Origin: an uncultured Marvinbryantia sp.
Lineage (GTDB): Bacteria; Bacillota; Clostridia; Lachnospirales; Lachnospiraceae
Direction of reading: 5' to 3'
Length of the DNA: 64,000 nt
NCBI RefSeq assembly: GCF_905201705.1
Contig: NZ_CAJKOX010000002.1
Coordinates: forward strand, 1 to 64,000
This document shows, in pieces, positions 51,884 through 60,302 of the stretch. The notes beneath the pieces were generated by a model, which was not told the DNA's origin, ran no database searches, and saw only the letters and a list, made by a program, of their open reading frames with translations. A program made the translations under genes and the position numbers. Position 1 is the first letter of the stretch. The number at the start of each line of letters is the position of its first letter.

Positions 51884-52049
51884 AGGGCTTTCTGGCGCAG
51901 ATGTGGCAAAAACCTTTGATGAGTATGGCATCTATGAGTATATTACGAAGCATTTTGAATCGCTGCATACAATGGGAGACCATTGCATTGTGCAGGATAT
52001 TGATGATTATATCGGCAGTATAACGGGCGACAGCAGGATGAAAGCGTAA
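51879..52049 (+). pseudogene. truncated DUF3791 remnant
   Basis: The frame reads GLSGADVAKTFDEYGIYEYI, then HFESLHTMGDHCIVQDIDDYI, which matches the C-terminal two-thirds of DUF3791 (in intact proteins, xLTGxxAxxLFxxYxVxxYI...LHTxGxxYIVxDIDxYI). The N-terminal third is absent and no start with a ribosome site is present. DUF3791 and DUF3990 genes often occur side by side in clostridia; both appear eroded here. Confidence 0.55.
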
Positions 52050-52303
52050 TCGCCTGCATGATATTCCCCAAAGGGCGGAATCTGTCAAGTCAAAGGAGGC
52101 GGACCCTCAAAACCACGAAACAGGTAAATTCCCAATACAGCATTAAATCCCGCAGCAGCAAACACACGTTAGTTTTTGCAATGACTTTTATCAAACACTT
52201 ACGCACTTTTCTCTCCACAAAAGGTTAAAGGTGTTTAAAACCCGGCAGTCTGCGGTCCGCCGGTCAAACTATAATTTTTTTTCGAAAAAACGAAAAAGCA
52301 ATA
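52050..52303. other. gene-free stretch before the disaccharide importer operon
   Basis: No supported gene. It contains TTTTTTCGAAAAAA (52277-52290), a 14-bp palindrome just upstream of the -35 box, which could act as an UP-like element or binding site. Nothing else was recognised. Confidence 0.4.
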
Positions 52304-52332
52304 TTGACATTTATTTAATAGTATGATAGCAT
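52304..52332 (+). promoter_or_regulatory. promoter of the GH65/ABC importer operon
   Basis: TTGACA (52304-52309), 17-bp spacer, TAGCAT (52327-52332) with TGA upstream (extended -10). The leader to the binding-protein gene is about 175 nt, A-rich, and holds two LacI-type operators. Confidence 0.65.
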
Positions 52333-52334
52333 AA

Positions 52335-52348
52335 GTTTAACGATAAAC
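52335..52348. promoter_or_regulatory. LacI-type operator O1
   Basis: GTTTAACGATAAAC, an almost perfect palindrome placed right at the expected transcription start. Matches O2 and O3 (see 52431 and 61316) and is the natural target of the LacI repressor encoded at 60265-61284. Confidence 0.6.
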
Positions 52349-52430
52349 GTATAAAACTAAAAAAGAAATTGGAGGAAAAGTGTACAAATAATACAAAACA
52401 AAAAAGAGCAGAAACGACATACTTTGATAA

Positions 52431-52444
52431 ATTTAACGTTAAAT
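52431..52444. promoter_or_regulatory. LacI-type operator O2
   Basis: ATTTAACGTTAAAT, a perfect 14-bp palindrome, 96 bp downstream of O1. Centre-to-centre spacing of 96 bp is about nine helical turns, suitable for repression by looping. Confidence 0.6.
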
Positions 52445-52516
52445 GGAAACAAAGAAAAAAAGAACAGGTAAATCATGAAATCAAAAACAAAAAAGTAAGA
52501 AAGGAAGGAAAATGTT

Positions 52517-53899
52517 ATGAAGAGGAAGCTTGTTGGATTTTTGGGAGCAACACTGGCAGCGGCGATGATGGCCGGCATGGTAGCCGGAGCATCTGAGGAG
52601 ATTACGGTTACGCTGGGCATCTGGCCGGAGGATACTCTGACAGATGAGATCGCGATGCACGAAGGTTTTCTGGAGAAGATGAAAGAGGTTCGTCCGGACG
52701 TTACCTATGTACCGGCTTACTACAAATATTCTACGGATACCTTTATGCCGATGGTAGAAGCAGGTACTGTACCGACTGTCTTTGAATCCTGGTTCACAGA
52801 GCCGCAAAAGCTGATCAAACAGGAAGCGGTTGCAGATATCACAGACCAGCTCGAAGAGAGAGGATGGCTGGATGCAATGAATCCGTCTATCCGTGAGCTG
52901 CTTTCCGATGAGAACGGCCGTGTATACGGTGTTCCGCGTGATGGCTATGCGCTTGGCGTAATGTGCAACAGGGCGCTGTTTGAGGAAGCCGGGCTGGTGG
53001 ATGAAAATGGCGTTCCGCTGTTCCCAGAGACATGGGATGAACTGCTTGAGACAGCTAAGACGATCAACGAGAAGACTGGTTCCGCAGGTCTGTGTCTCCT
53101 GGCAAAGGACAATGCAGGCGGGTGGCACTTCAGCAATATCGCATGGGCATACGGAGCAACGCTTGTTACAGAGAATGAAGACGGAACATTCACAGCGAAC
53201 CTTGCTTCTGATGAAGCGATCGCAGCTATGGAATATGTAAAAGAACTGGCAGACGCAGGCGTTCTGACGGCAGATCCGACTACTGAGGACTGGGGTACAG
53301 GATTTACGCAGCTCGCTACAGGCGGCGCGGCAATGTACATCGCAGCGAACGACGCAGTAAACCAGCCGACACAGGCAAACGGAATGGCGCTGGAAGATCT
53401 GGCTATGTGCGCAATCCCGGCAGGCCCTGGCGGACAGTACTCTCTGTCAGGCGGCACACCGTACATGTTCTCTAAGGATGCAACGCCGGAAGAAATCGAC
53501 GCAGCTCTGGATTACCTTGAGATCATGGGCAAGACCCCGATCGTTACCGACGACGTAGTAGCAGGTCTGGAAGCAGACGCACAGATGAGAAAGGATTCCG
53601 GCATCCCGGTAATCCAGAAGTTCCCGTGCTGGATCAATCAGGAATTCCTCGATGCTGAGGCAAAGACGATTGAAGAAAATGCAAATGTAGATCCGGCTAT
53701 GTATCAGTCTTACTTTGACGCGGTATCTTCTGACGGACTTCGTACAGAGGAACCGGGGCAGACGCAGGATATGTATGGCGAGCTGACAAAGGTTCTCCAG
53801 GCAGTTATCACTGATCCGGATGCAGATATCCCGGCACTGATGCAGACAGCAAATGACAATTACCAGGCTATCCTTGACAATTCGGTTGTTGCAGAATAA
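52517..53899 (+). CDS. extracellular solute-binding protein (family 1) of the disaccharide importer
   Basis: Binds the sugar for the ABC importer that follows. Seen: signal peptide with a likely cut after AGA, then ITVTLGIWPEDTLTDEIAM, ESWFTEPQKLIKQEAVADITD, VYGVPRDGYALGVMCNRALFEEAG and PETWDELLETAKTI, all typical of family-1 maltose/multiple-sugar binding proteins; 460 aa. GGAAGGAAAA lies before ATG 52517. A hairpin after the gene may hold back part of the transcription into the permeases. Confidence 0.88.
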   Translation: MKRKLVGFLGATLAAAMMAGMVAGASEEITVTLGIWPEDTLTDEIAMHEGFLEKMKEVRPDVTYVPAYYKYSTDTFMPMVEAGTVPTVFESWFTEPQKLIKQEAVADITDQLEERGWLDAMNPSIRELLSDENGRVYGVPRDGYALGVMCNRALFEEAGLVDENGVPLFPETWDELLETAKTINEKTGSAGLCLLAKDNAGGWHFSNIAWAYGATLVTENEDGTFTANLASDEAIAAMEYVKELADAGVLTADPTTEDWGTGFTQLATGGAAMYIAANDAVNQPTQANGMALEDLAMCAIPAGPGGQYSLSGGTPYMFSKDATPEEIDAALDYLEIMGKTPIVTDDVVAGLEADAQMRKDSGIPVIQKFPCWINQEFLDAEAKTIEENANVDPAMYQSYFDAVSSDGLRTEEPGQTQDMYGELTKVLQAVITDPDADIPALMQTANDNYQAILDNSVVAE

Positions 53900-53925
53900 A
53901 GCGGATTGCTGAAATAGTTCGATCC

Positions 53926-53958
53926 AAATGGGGTTTCCAATGACCGGAAGCCCCATTT
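53926..53958 (+). terminator. partial terminator between binding protein and permeases
   Basis: AAATGGGGTTTCC (53926-53938) pairs with GGAAGCCCCATTT (53946-53958), a 13-bp stem with one G-T pair. Only GTTGT follows, so it probably attenuates or stabilises rather than fully stops. Confidence 0.55.
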
Positions 53959-53989
53959 GTTGTAAAAACAGAAATATGAGGATGAGAGA

Positions 53990-54874
53990 ATGAAGAAAAA
54001 GACAAAATTTAAGCGCAGAGATCTGATATCATGGCTCGTTATGCTGCCGTCTGTGATACTTTTTGCATTCTATATCTGGGAGCCGCTTCTGGAGAACGTC
54101 AGACTGTCCCTTTACAGCACGATCCGCTATCAGACGGTGGACTTTGTCGGTCTGGCAAATTATGCCAGGGTTCTGAAGGTGCCGGATTTTAAGGCGGCCT
54201 TCGTAAATACATTTTCCTATACGTTTTGGTCGCTGGTGATCGGCTTTTTTATACCTATCATCATGGCGGTACTGATCTCAGAGACCGTACATTTAAAAAG
54301 TTTCTTCCGTGTAGGCGTTTATTTCCCGAATATCGTTCCGGGGCTTGCCACGATCTGGATCTGGAATTATTTCTTTACTCCCGGTCCCACCGGCGTGCTC
54401 AATATCCTGCTGGGAAAAATCGGAATTGCTCCCTTCGTGTGGCTGAATAATACAAAATGGACGATTCCGCTCATCGTCGTGACAATGACCTGGAAGTCGG
54501 CGGGGTCCACCGCTCTGATCTATATGGCGAGCATCAGCGGGATCAGTGCGGATCTGTACGAGGCGGCGACTATCGACGGCGCCAGCATCTGGCAGAGAAT
54601 CCGGCATATTACGCTCCCCAGCATCAACGGTCTGGCAAGGACGCTTCTGATCATGCAGGTGATTTCTGTGTTCCAGATTCTGTATGAACCGATGGTGCTT
54701 AAGAATGGCGGTCCGAACAATGCAAGTATTTCACTGATGATGCTTGTATACCGGTTCGCATTCCGTGACAGTGACTTTTCAGGTGCGGCGGCTCTGTCCG
54801 TTATGATCTGCATCATATTGATTATATTGAGCGGGCTGTACATGAAGGTTGCAAAGAAAAAAGAAGAATATTAG
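53990..54874 (+). CDS. ABC sugar importer permease, MalF/UgpA type
   Basis: Membrane subunit of the disaccharide importer. Seen: six helices, ISWLVMLPSVILFAFYIWEP opening, and EAA loop LYEAATIDGASIWQRIRHIT; 294 aa. Pairs with the next gene. No ATPase lies in the operon, so it must share one encoded elsewhere. Confidence 0.9.
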   Translation: MKKKTKFKRRDLISWLVMLPSVILFAFYIWEPLLENVRLSLYSTIRYQTVDFVGLANYARVLKVPDFKAAFVNTFSYTFWSLVIGFFIPIIMAVLISETVHLKSFFRVGVYFPNIVPGLATIWIWNYFFTPGPTGVLNILLGKIGIAPFVWLNNTKWTIPLIVVTMTWKSAGSTALIYMASISGISADLYEAATIDGASIWQRIRHITLPSINGLARTLLIMQVISVFQILYEPMVLKNGGPNNASISLMMLVYRFAFRDSDFSGAAALSVMICIILIILSGLYMKVAKKKEEY

Positions 54875-54885
54875 GAGGAGAGGGC

Positions 54886-55764
54886 ATGTTTTTTAGAAAA
54901 TATTTTGATAAACGTGACGGAGCGATCCGCGGCTATGATATGCACTCTCCAAAATCGAGAGCGCTGAGTATCCTTATTATGCTGCTGTGTATTGTGATGG
55001 TCATTGCCGCACTGTTTCCTGTTGTATGGGTATTTCTGGCATCCTTTAAGGATATTAAGGATTTTACGAGAAATGTAACGATTATTCCGCAGCATTTTGA
55101 TTTTGAAGGTGTTAAAAAGACCTGGAACCAGCTTAAATTTTCCAAATTTTATGTAAATTCCATAATCCTGGTGGCGGGAAGTGTCGTATGCGCAGTTGTT
55201 TTCAACGGCCTGCTGGCTTACGGGCTGGCAATCTTGAAACCGAAAGGGTATAAAATCGTGCAGGCGCTCGTTATGTGGAGCCTTCTGATCCCGTCCACGG
55301 CCAGTATTGTGGCGCTGTTCCGAAACATCAATATGCTCGGCCTCAGCAGGAGCTTTCTTCCGCTGTGGCTGTCCTACGGTGCAAATGCCTTCTGGGTCGT
55401 TCTGTTTAAAGAGTTTTTCGAGGAGATTCCCAGAGAGCTGGTGGAGTCCGCGCGTCTGGACGGCTGCGGCGCGCTGCAGGTATTTGAGAAAATGATTCTT
55501 CCGCTGTCTAAGCCTATCATCATGGTGGTTGCTATCTTTGCGGTGACGGCGGCATGGTCCGATTTCCTGCTTCCGTATCTTGTACTGAACGGTTCCGGCA
55601 AAGAAACGGTTATGGTAAAGCTGTTCAGCTTTAAGGATACGCCGACAAATGCGGTGAGCATGCTGCGGGCAGTCATGTTCTCGATCATTCCGCCAACGAT
55701 TCTTTTCATAATTTTCCAGAAACAGATTACCGACGGTGCGGCGGCGGGAGCAGTAAAGGGATGA
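54886..55764 (+). CDS. ABC sugar importer permease, MalG/UgpE type
   Basis: Second membrane subunit. Seen: six helices, FPVVWVFLASFKD near the start, EAA loop RELVESARLDGCGALQVFEK, and C-terminal KQITDGAAAGAVKG, the common MalG-family ending; 292 aa. AGGAGG precedes ATG 54886, 11 bp after the first permease. Followed closely by the two phosphorylase genes, so import and cleavage are co-expressed. Confidence 0.9.
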   Translation: MFFRKYFDKRDGAIRGYDMHSPKSRALSILIMLLCIVMVIAALFPVVWVFLASFKDIKDFTRNVTIIPQHFDFEGVKKTWNQLKFSKFYVNSIILVAGSVVCAVVFNGLLAYGLAILKPKGYKIVQALVMWSLLIPSTASIVALFRNINMLGLSRSFLPLWLSYGANAFWVVLFKEFFEEIPRELVESARLDGCGALQVFEKMILPLSKPIIMVVAIFAVTAAWSDFLLPYLVLNGSGKETVMVKLFSFKDTPTNAVSMLRAVMFSIIPPTILFIIFQKQITDGAAAGAVKG

Positions 55765-55792
55765 CATGCATTAATTAAGGTGAGGATAACAT

Positions 55793-58108
55793 ATGGCTAA
55801 AGTAGCAGATATCTATTTTAAAGAGCATCCGTGGCAGATTATTGAGGAAGGATTTGACCCGGCTTACTCCAGGGTGGCGGAATCCATTTTTTCCCTGGCG
55901 AATGAATATATGGGAGTCCGGGGCTATATGGAGGAAGGATACTCCGGGGAAAGCCTTACGGGCAGCTATTTTAACGGTATATATGAGCAGAAAAAGCAGG
56001 AAGGTCCCCACTATGTCGGAATCACGGATGTGACAGAATTTATGGTAAATTCCGTGAACTGGCTGGACACAGGGCTGGAGGCCGACGGGGAGCGCCTGGA
56101 TCTGGGAAGGAGCAGGGTGCGGTCCTTTTGCAGATGGCTGAACATGAAAACGGGACTTCTGACAAGACAGTTTATATGGTGTCTGGCTGACGGAAAAGAG
56201 ATAGAGGTGACGTTTGAGCGGGTTCTTTCGATGAAGCAGGTAGAATATGCGGCGCAGAGAATTACACTGCGGCCGCTGGATTTCCGGGGAAAGATATATC
56301 TGACTCTGGGGCTTGACGGGTCCGTGATCCATGAGAGCGTAAAGGAAAATCTGTGGAATGCCCTGGGAGCAGTGACGGATGATGGATTTTTGAGTCTGGA
56401 GCTTGAGACGATCCATACGGCGCAGCGGGTGAATTCTGCTGCCCGGATCACCGGAGAAGGGCTTGTGCAGACCGGGACATGCCAGGAGGAAAAGAAAGTG
56501 CAGCTTTTGTTTGAGGCAGAGGCGGAGCCGGGAAAGACCTTCCGGGCGGAGCGCACCGTGTGCAACCTGCTGTGCAGGAATGCCGCAGGAGAACAGGAAT
56601 ACCGCAGACAGTGCGCCGAAAGCAGAGAGCGGCTGCAAAAGATCAGCTTTGAACAGATTCTGGCAGATAATACAAAATGGTGGAGCGAAATCTGGGAGCA
56701 CTGTGATATAGAGATTAAAGGGGACCCGGAGAACCAGCAGGGTATCCGCTTCTGCATCTTCCAGCTTTTCCAGACGTATCACGGAGCTGTCAGAGGAAGC
56801 AACATCGGCGCCAAGGGACTGACAGGAGAGGCGTACAACGGAAATGCATTCTGGGATACAGAAACGTACTGCCTGCCCTTCTTCCTGTTCAATGATCTGG
56901 AGGGAGCCAGAAATCTTCTGTATTTCCGTTATCAGACGCTGGATGAGGCGAAAAAGAGAGCAAAGGAGCTGGACTGTAAGGGAGCATTTTATCCCATCGC
57001 CACGATCAGCGGGAAGGAATGCTGCAATCTGTGGCAGCACGCCAGCCTTCAGCTGCAGGCTTCCACGGCAGTAGCTTACGGAATCTGGTTCTATGAGAAG
57101 ATGACCGGTGATCTGGAATTTCTGGCATCCCAGGGAATAGAAATTCTGATCGAGGTCAGCAGAATGCTGGCTACCAGAGGAGACTATTCCAATGACGGTC
57201 TGAGGTTTGGCTATTACGGAGTCATGGGACCGGATGAATTTCAGATGATGGTAAATCACAACTGTTATACAAATTATATGGGAAGGTTTACCTTCCGCTA
57301 CACACTGGAGTGTCTGGAAAGACTGCAGAGGGAAGCGCCGGAGGCTTACCGGAGCGCTGCCAAAAAGACGGGATATCTGGAAAGTGAGGGCGCTGCCTGG
57401 AAGCAGATGGCGGATCGGATGTACATACCCTACGATGCCGACCGGATGCTTTACGAACAGCATGAGGGCTTCTTTGACCTGCCGCATATAGATATTGATG
57501 CGATTCCGGTGACGGATTTCCCGTTGTATAATCACTGGTCCTACGACCGCATCTACCGGAATGATATGATCAAGCAGCCGGATGTTCTGATGCTGATGCT
57601 GCTCTTTAACGGCAGCTTTACGCAGGAGGAGCTGGAGCGCAACTATGAATATTATGAGCCGCGCTGCATCCATGAGAGCTCCCTTTCGCCGTCGGTGCAT
57701 TCCATTCTGGCGACCCAGCTCGGAAAGGCGGAGGAGGCGTATGACTTTTTCCGCTTTGCGACGAGAATGGATCTGGACAATTACAACCGCAACAGCGATG
57801 AGGGAATCCACACGACGTCCATTGCGGCTGCCTGGATGAATATTGTATACGGCTTCGGCGGCCTGCGCTCAGACGGCGAGATTCTGAAGCTGAATCCGGT
57901 GATCCCGAAGGAGTGGGAGGAGTATTCCTTCAAGCTCCACTATAAAGGCGATATCTTGAATATCCGTGTGGACAGGGAGCAGATACATCTTTCGGCGGAG
58001 CATGGAAAAGCGCTGGAGCTGATGATCTACGGGGAAAAGGCGCTGACAGGAAAAGAGGCGCTGAACGTGGAAATCCCGGATTTCTGGAGGATAGCAGGGG
58101 AGGGATGA
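55793..58108 (+). CDS. GH65 alpha-glucoside phosphorylase (first copy)
   Basis: Inverting phosphorylase that splits an alpha-linked glucosyl disaccharide with phosphate into beta-glucose 1-phosphate and the other sugar. Seen: beta-sandwich N-terminal domain with SLANEYMGVRGYMEEG, (alpha/alpha)6 barrel with NGNAFWDTETY, predicted catalytic acid Glu482 in MGPDEFQMMVNHNCYTN, phosphate-site motif HESSLSPSVHS, and a C-terminal beta domain; 771 aa. Specificity within GH65 (maltose, trehalose, kojibiose, nigerose and others) cannot be read by eye. Phe in GPDEF, instead of the usual Tyr, and CYTN separate it from the second copy. Confidence 0.88.
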   Translation: MAKVADIYFKEHPWQIIEEGFDPAYSRVAESIFSLANEYMGVRGYMEEGYSGESLTGSYFNGIYEQKKQEGPHYVGITDVTEFMVNSVNWLDTGLEADGERLDLGRSRVRSFCRWLNMKTGLLTRQFIWCLADGKEIEVTFERVLSMKQVEYAAQRITLRPLDFRGKIYLTLGLDGSVIHESVKENLWNALGAVTDDGFLSLELETIHTAQRVNSAARITGEGLVQTGTCQEEKKVQLLFEAEAEPGKTFRAERTVCNLLCRNAAGEQEYRRQCAESRERLQKISFEQILADNTKWWSEIWEHCDIEIKGDPENQQGIRFCIFQLFQTYHGAVRGSNIGAKGLTGEAYNGNAFWDTETYCLPFFLFNDLEGARNLLYFRYQTLDEAKKRAKELDCKGAFYPIATISGKECCNLWQHASLQLQASTAVAYGIWFYEKMTGDLEFLASQGIEILIEVSRMLATRGDYSNDGLRFGYYGVMGPDEFQMMVNHNCYTNYMGRFTFRYTLECLERLQREAPEAYRSAAKKTGYLESEGAAWKQMADRMYIPYDADRMLYEQHEGFFDLPHIDIDAIPVTDFPLYNHWSYDRIYRNDMIKQPDVLMLMLLFNGSFTQEELERNYEYYEPRCIHESSLSPSVHSILATQLGKAEEAYDFFRFATRMDLDNYNRNSDEGIHTTSIAAAWMNIVYGFGGLRSDGEILKLNPVIPKEWEEYSFKLHYKGDILNIRVDREQIHLSAEHGKALELMIYGEKALTGKEALNVEIPDFWRIAGEG

Positions 58109-58109
58109 G

Positions 58110-60302
58110 ATGAACTGGGTAATTCAGGAAAATAAATTTTGCGAAGAGCAGATATCCCGGATGGGCAACCGTATGCTCTGCGGAAACGGTTACCTGGGGA
58201 TTCGCGGAACCCAGGAGGAATATCGAAAAGAGCAGATGCCGGCGATCAACCTGGCGGGAATTTATGACCAGGTGGGCTCCGGCTGGCGTGAGCCACTGAA
58301 TGCCCCGAATGTATTGTATACGTATATCGCGGTGGACGGGAAAAAATATGCGCTGCCGGAGACGGAGCCTTTGAAGCATCGCATGGAGCTGGATTTCCGG
58401 CACGGGATTTTTTCCAGAGAGACGAGCTTTCGGACGGACCGGGGCATTGTGACAGTCAGGAGCGAACGCTTCGCCTGTAAGGATGAGGTGCATCGCATCG
58501 CGATGCGCTATTCTGTGACGGCGGATTTTCACGCGGAGATTGAGCTTTATACGGGAATTGACGGGGATGTCTGGGACATTCATGGACCCCATTATGACAC
58601 GCTGGTAAGCTGCGAAGAGCAGGGCGTCATCCGCATGCAGGGAGTCACCCATGAAAAAGGAGATACGGTGGATGTCCTGGAAACAGTGGCGGCGGATTTT
58701 CCGTGTGAGCAGCATCTGGTCACAGGCGAAAAGGAAATTCTTCGCCGGATCGCTTTCGTGACAGAGATCGGCAGGAGCTACTGCATAGAAAAGACGGCTG
58801 TCGTATTTACCTCAAAGGACAGGGACTGGGATCTGCAAAGGGCGCACGGAACGCTGCGGGAGGCAAAGGCGGCCGGGTATGACGCTCTGAAGGAGATGCA
58901 CTGCCGGAAGTGGGAGGAGAAGTGGGCGGTCAGCGAAGTGGAGATAGACGGAGACGAGGAGGCGATGAAGTCTCTGAATTATTCGATCTATCATCTGCTG
59001 TCCATCGCGCCGACCCATGCCGCAAACATGTCGATCCCGGCAAGGGGACTGTCGGGGCAGACGTATAAGGGAGCTGTTTTCTGGGATACGGAAATGTTCA
59101 TGCTGGACTTCTTTCTGTTTACGGACCCGGATGTAGCCAGAAGCCTGATGAAATACCGGGTGGATACTCTGGGCGGTGCTATGGAGAAGGCGGTCTTTTA
59201 CGGCTATGAAGGAGCGTTTTATGCCTGGGAGAGCCAGGAGGGCGGCTTTGACGCATGTTCTGATTACAACGTGACCGATGTATTTACCGGGCGGCCCCAG
59301 AGAACGTATTTCAAAGACAAACAGTATCATATTTCCGCCGCGGTGGTGTACGGTATCATGCGCTATACACAGATAACGGGAGATCAATCGCTGCTGCAGG
59401 AGGGCGGTCTGAAAACCGTGATAGAATGTGCAAACTTTTATTACAGTCTGCTGCTTAAAAGGGCAGTGGGAGACTGCTATGAAATTTGGGATGTGATCGG
59501 ACCGGACGAATACCATGAGCGCGTCAACAATAATGCGTACACAAACCGGATGGCGAAATTCGTATTCCAGTCTGCGGCGGAGCTGCTGAAAAATCCGGAA
59601 TGGAAAGCGCGTATAGAGCAGGAATACCCCGTTGATGAACTGGTCCGCCGGTTTGAGGATGCAGCCGCACATATTTATTTGCCGAAGCCGGATAAGGATG
59701 GCATTATTGAGCAGTTTGACGGCTACAGCCATCTGGAGGATGCTTCCATCGACGAGGTGCGGGGAAGGCTGCTTCATGAGAAGGAATATTGGGGCGGAGC
59801 CTACGGCGTTGCCGCAGAGACAAAGGTGATCAAGCAGGCGGACGTTGTGACAATGCTGAATCTGTTTCCGGAGGAGTATGAGCCGGAAATATTAAAAAAG
59901 AACTGGGAGTACTATGAGCCGAGGACCGAGCATGGTTCGTCGTTAAGCTCCTGTATGTATGCAATGCTGGCATGTAAGTGCAATATGCCCCGGAAGGCAT
60001 ACCCGTTTTTCATGAATTCCGCAAGTGCAGACTTAAAGGACGGCGGGAGGGAATGGGCAGGGCTGGTATATATTGGCGGAACGCATCCGGCTGCAGCCGG
60101 CGGCGCCTATATGACGGCCATAGAAGGGTTCGGCGGGGTATCCGCCCAGGACGGTACGGTGAGAACCGCAGCCGTACTCCCGGAAGGATGGAACAGAATG
60201 AAATTCCATATCTGCTGCCGGAATATCCGCTATGCAGTGGAAATCGGCAGGCAGGGAACAAACATTATGGAAGAAGGGAACGTACACTCTGACGCTCTGT
60301 AA
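58110..60302 (+). CDS. GH65 alpha-glucoside phosphorylase (second copy)
   Basis: Second, clearly diverged GH65 enzyme. Seen: MLCGNGYLGIRGTQEE (GH65 N-terminal motif), GAVFWDTEMFMLDFF, predicted catalytic acid Glu467 in IGPDEYHERVNNNAYTN, and EHGSSLSSCMYAML at the phosphate site; 730 aa, shorter than its neighbour. ATG 58110 is 1 bp after the stop of the first copy, with GGAGG just upstream. The 3' end overlaps the convergent LacI gene by 38 bp. Two GH65 enzymes in one operon suggest two linkages or two import products handled together, with beta-glucose 1-phosphate as shared output. Confidence 0.88.
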   Translation: MNWVIQENKFCEEQISRMGNRMLCGNGYLGIRGTQEEYRKEQMPAINLAGIYDQVGSGWREPLNAPNVLYTYIAVDGKKYALPETEPLKHRMELDFRHGIFSRETSFRTDRGIVTVRSERFACKDEVHRIAMRYSVTADFHAEIELYTGIDGDVWDIHGPHYDTLVSCEEQGVIRMQGVTHEKGDTVDVLETVAADFPCEQHLVTGEKEILRRIAFVTEIGRSYCIEKTAVVFTSKDRDWDLQRAHGTLREAKAAGYDALKEMHCRKWEEKWAVSEVEIDGDEEAMKSLNYSIYHLLSIAPTHAANMSIPARGLSGQTYKGAVFWDTEMFMLDFFLFTDPDVARSLMKYRVDTLGGAMEKAVFYGYEGAFYAWESQEGGFDACSDYNVTDVFTGRPQRTYFKDKQYHISAAVVYGIMRYTQITGDQSLLQEGGLKTVIECANFYYSLLLKRAVGDCYEIWDVIGPDEYHERVNNNAYTNRMAKFVFQSAAELLKNPEWKARIEQEYPVDELVRRFEDAAAHIYLPKPDKDGIIEQFDGYSHLEDASIDEVRGRLLHEKEYWGGAYGVAAETKVIKQADVVTMLNLFPEEYEPEILKKNWEYYEPRTEHGSSLSSCMYAMLACKCNMPRKAYPFFMNSASADLKDGGREWAGLVYIGGTHPAAAGGAYMTAIEGFGGVSAQDGTVRTAAVLPEGWNRMKFHICCRNIRYAVEIGRQGTNIMEEGNVHSDAL

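Noticed and set aside
52369..52596. 75-codon frame from TTG 52369
   Set aside because: It runs through the A-rich leader into the binding-protein gene in another frame and is Lys/Glu-rich only because of base composition. The real start is ATG 52517.
55775..57811. A 678-codon open frame on the minus strand
   Set aside because: It is a mirror of the GH65 gene on the plus strand. The product has no recognisable domain and no ribosome site. Similar long mirrors under the fucosidase (82-1620) and sensor kinase (1944-3689) genes were rejected for the same reason.
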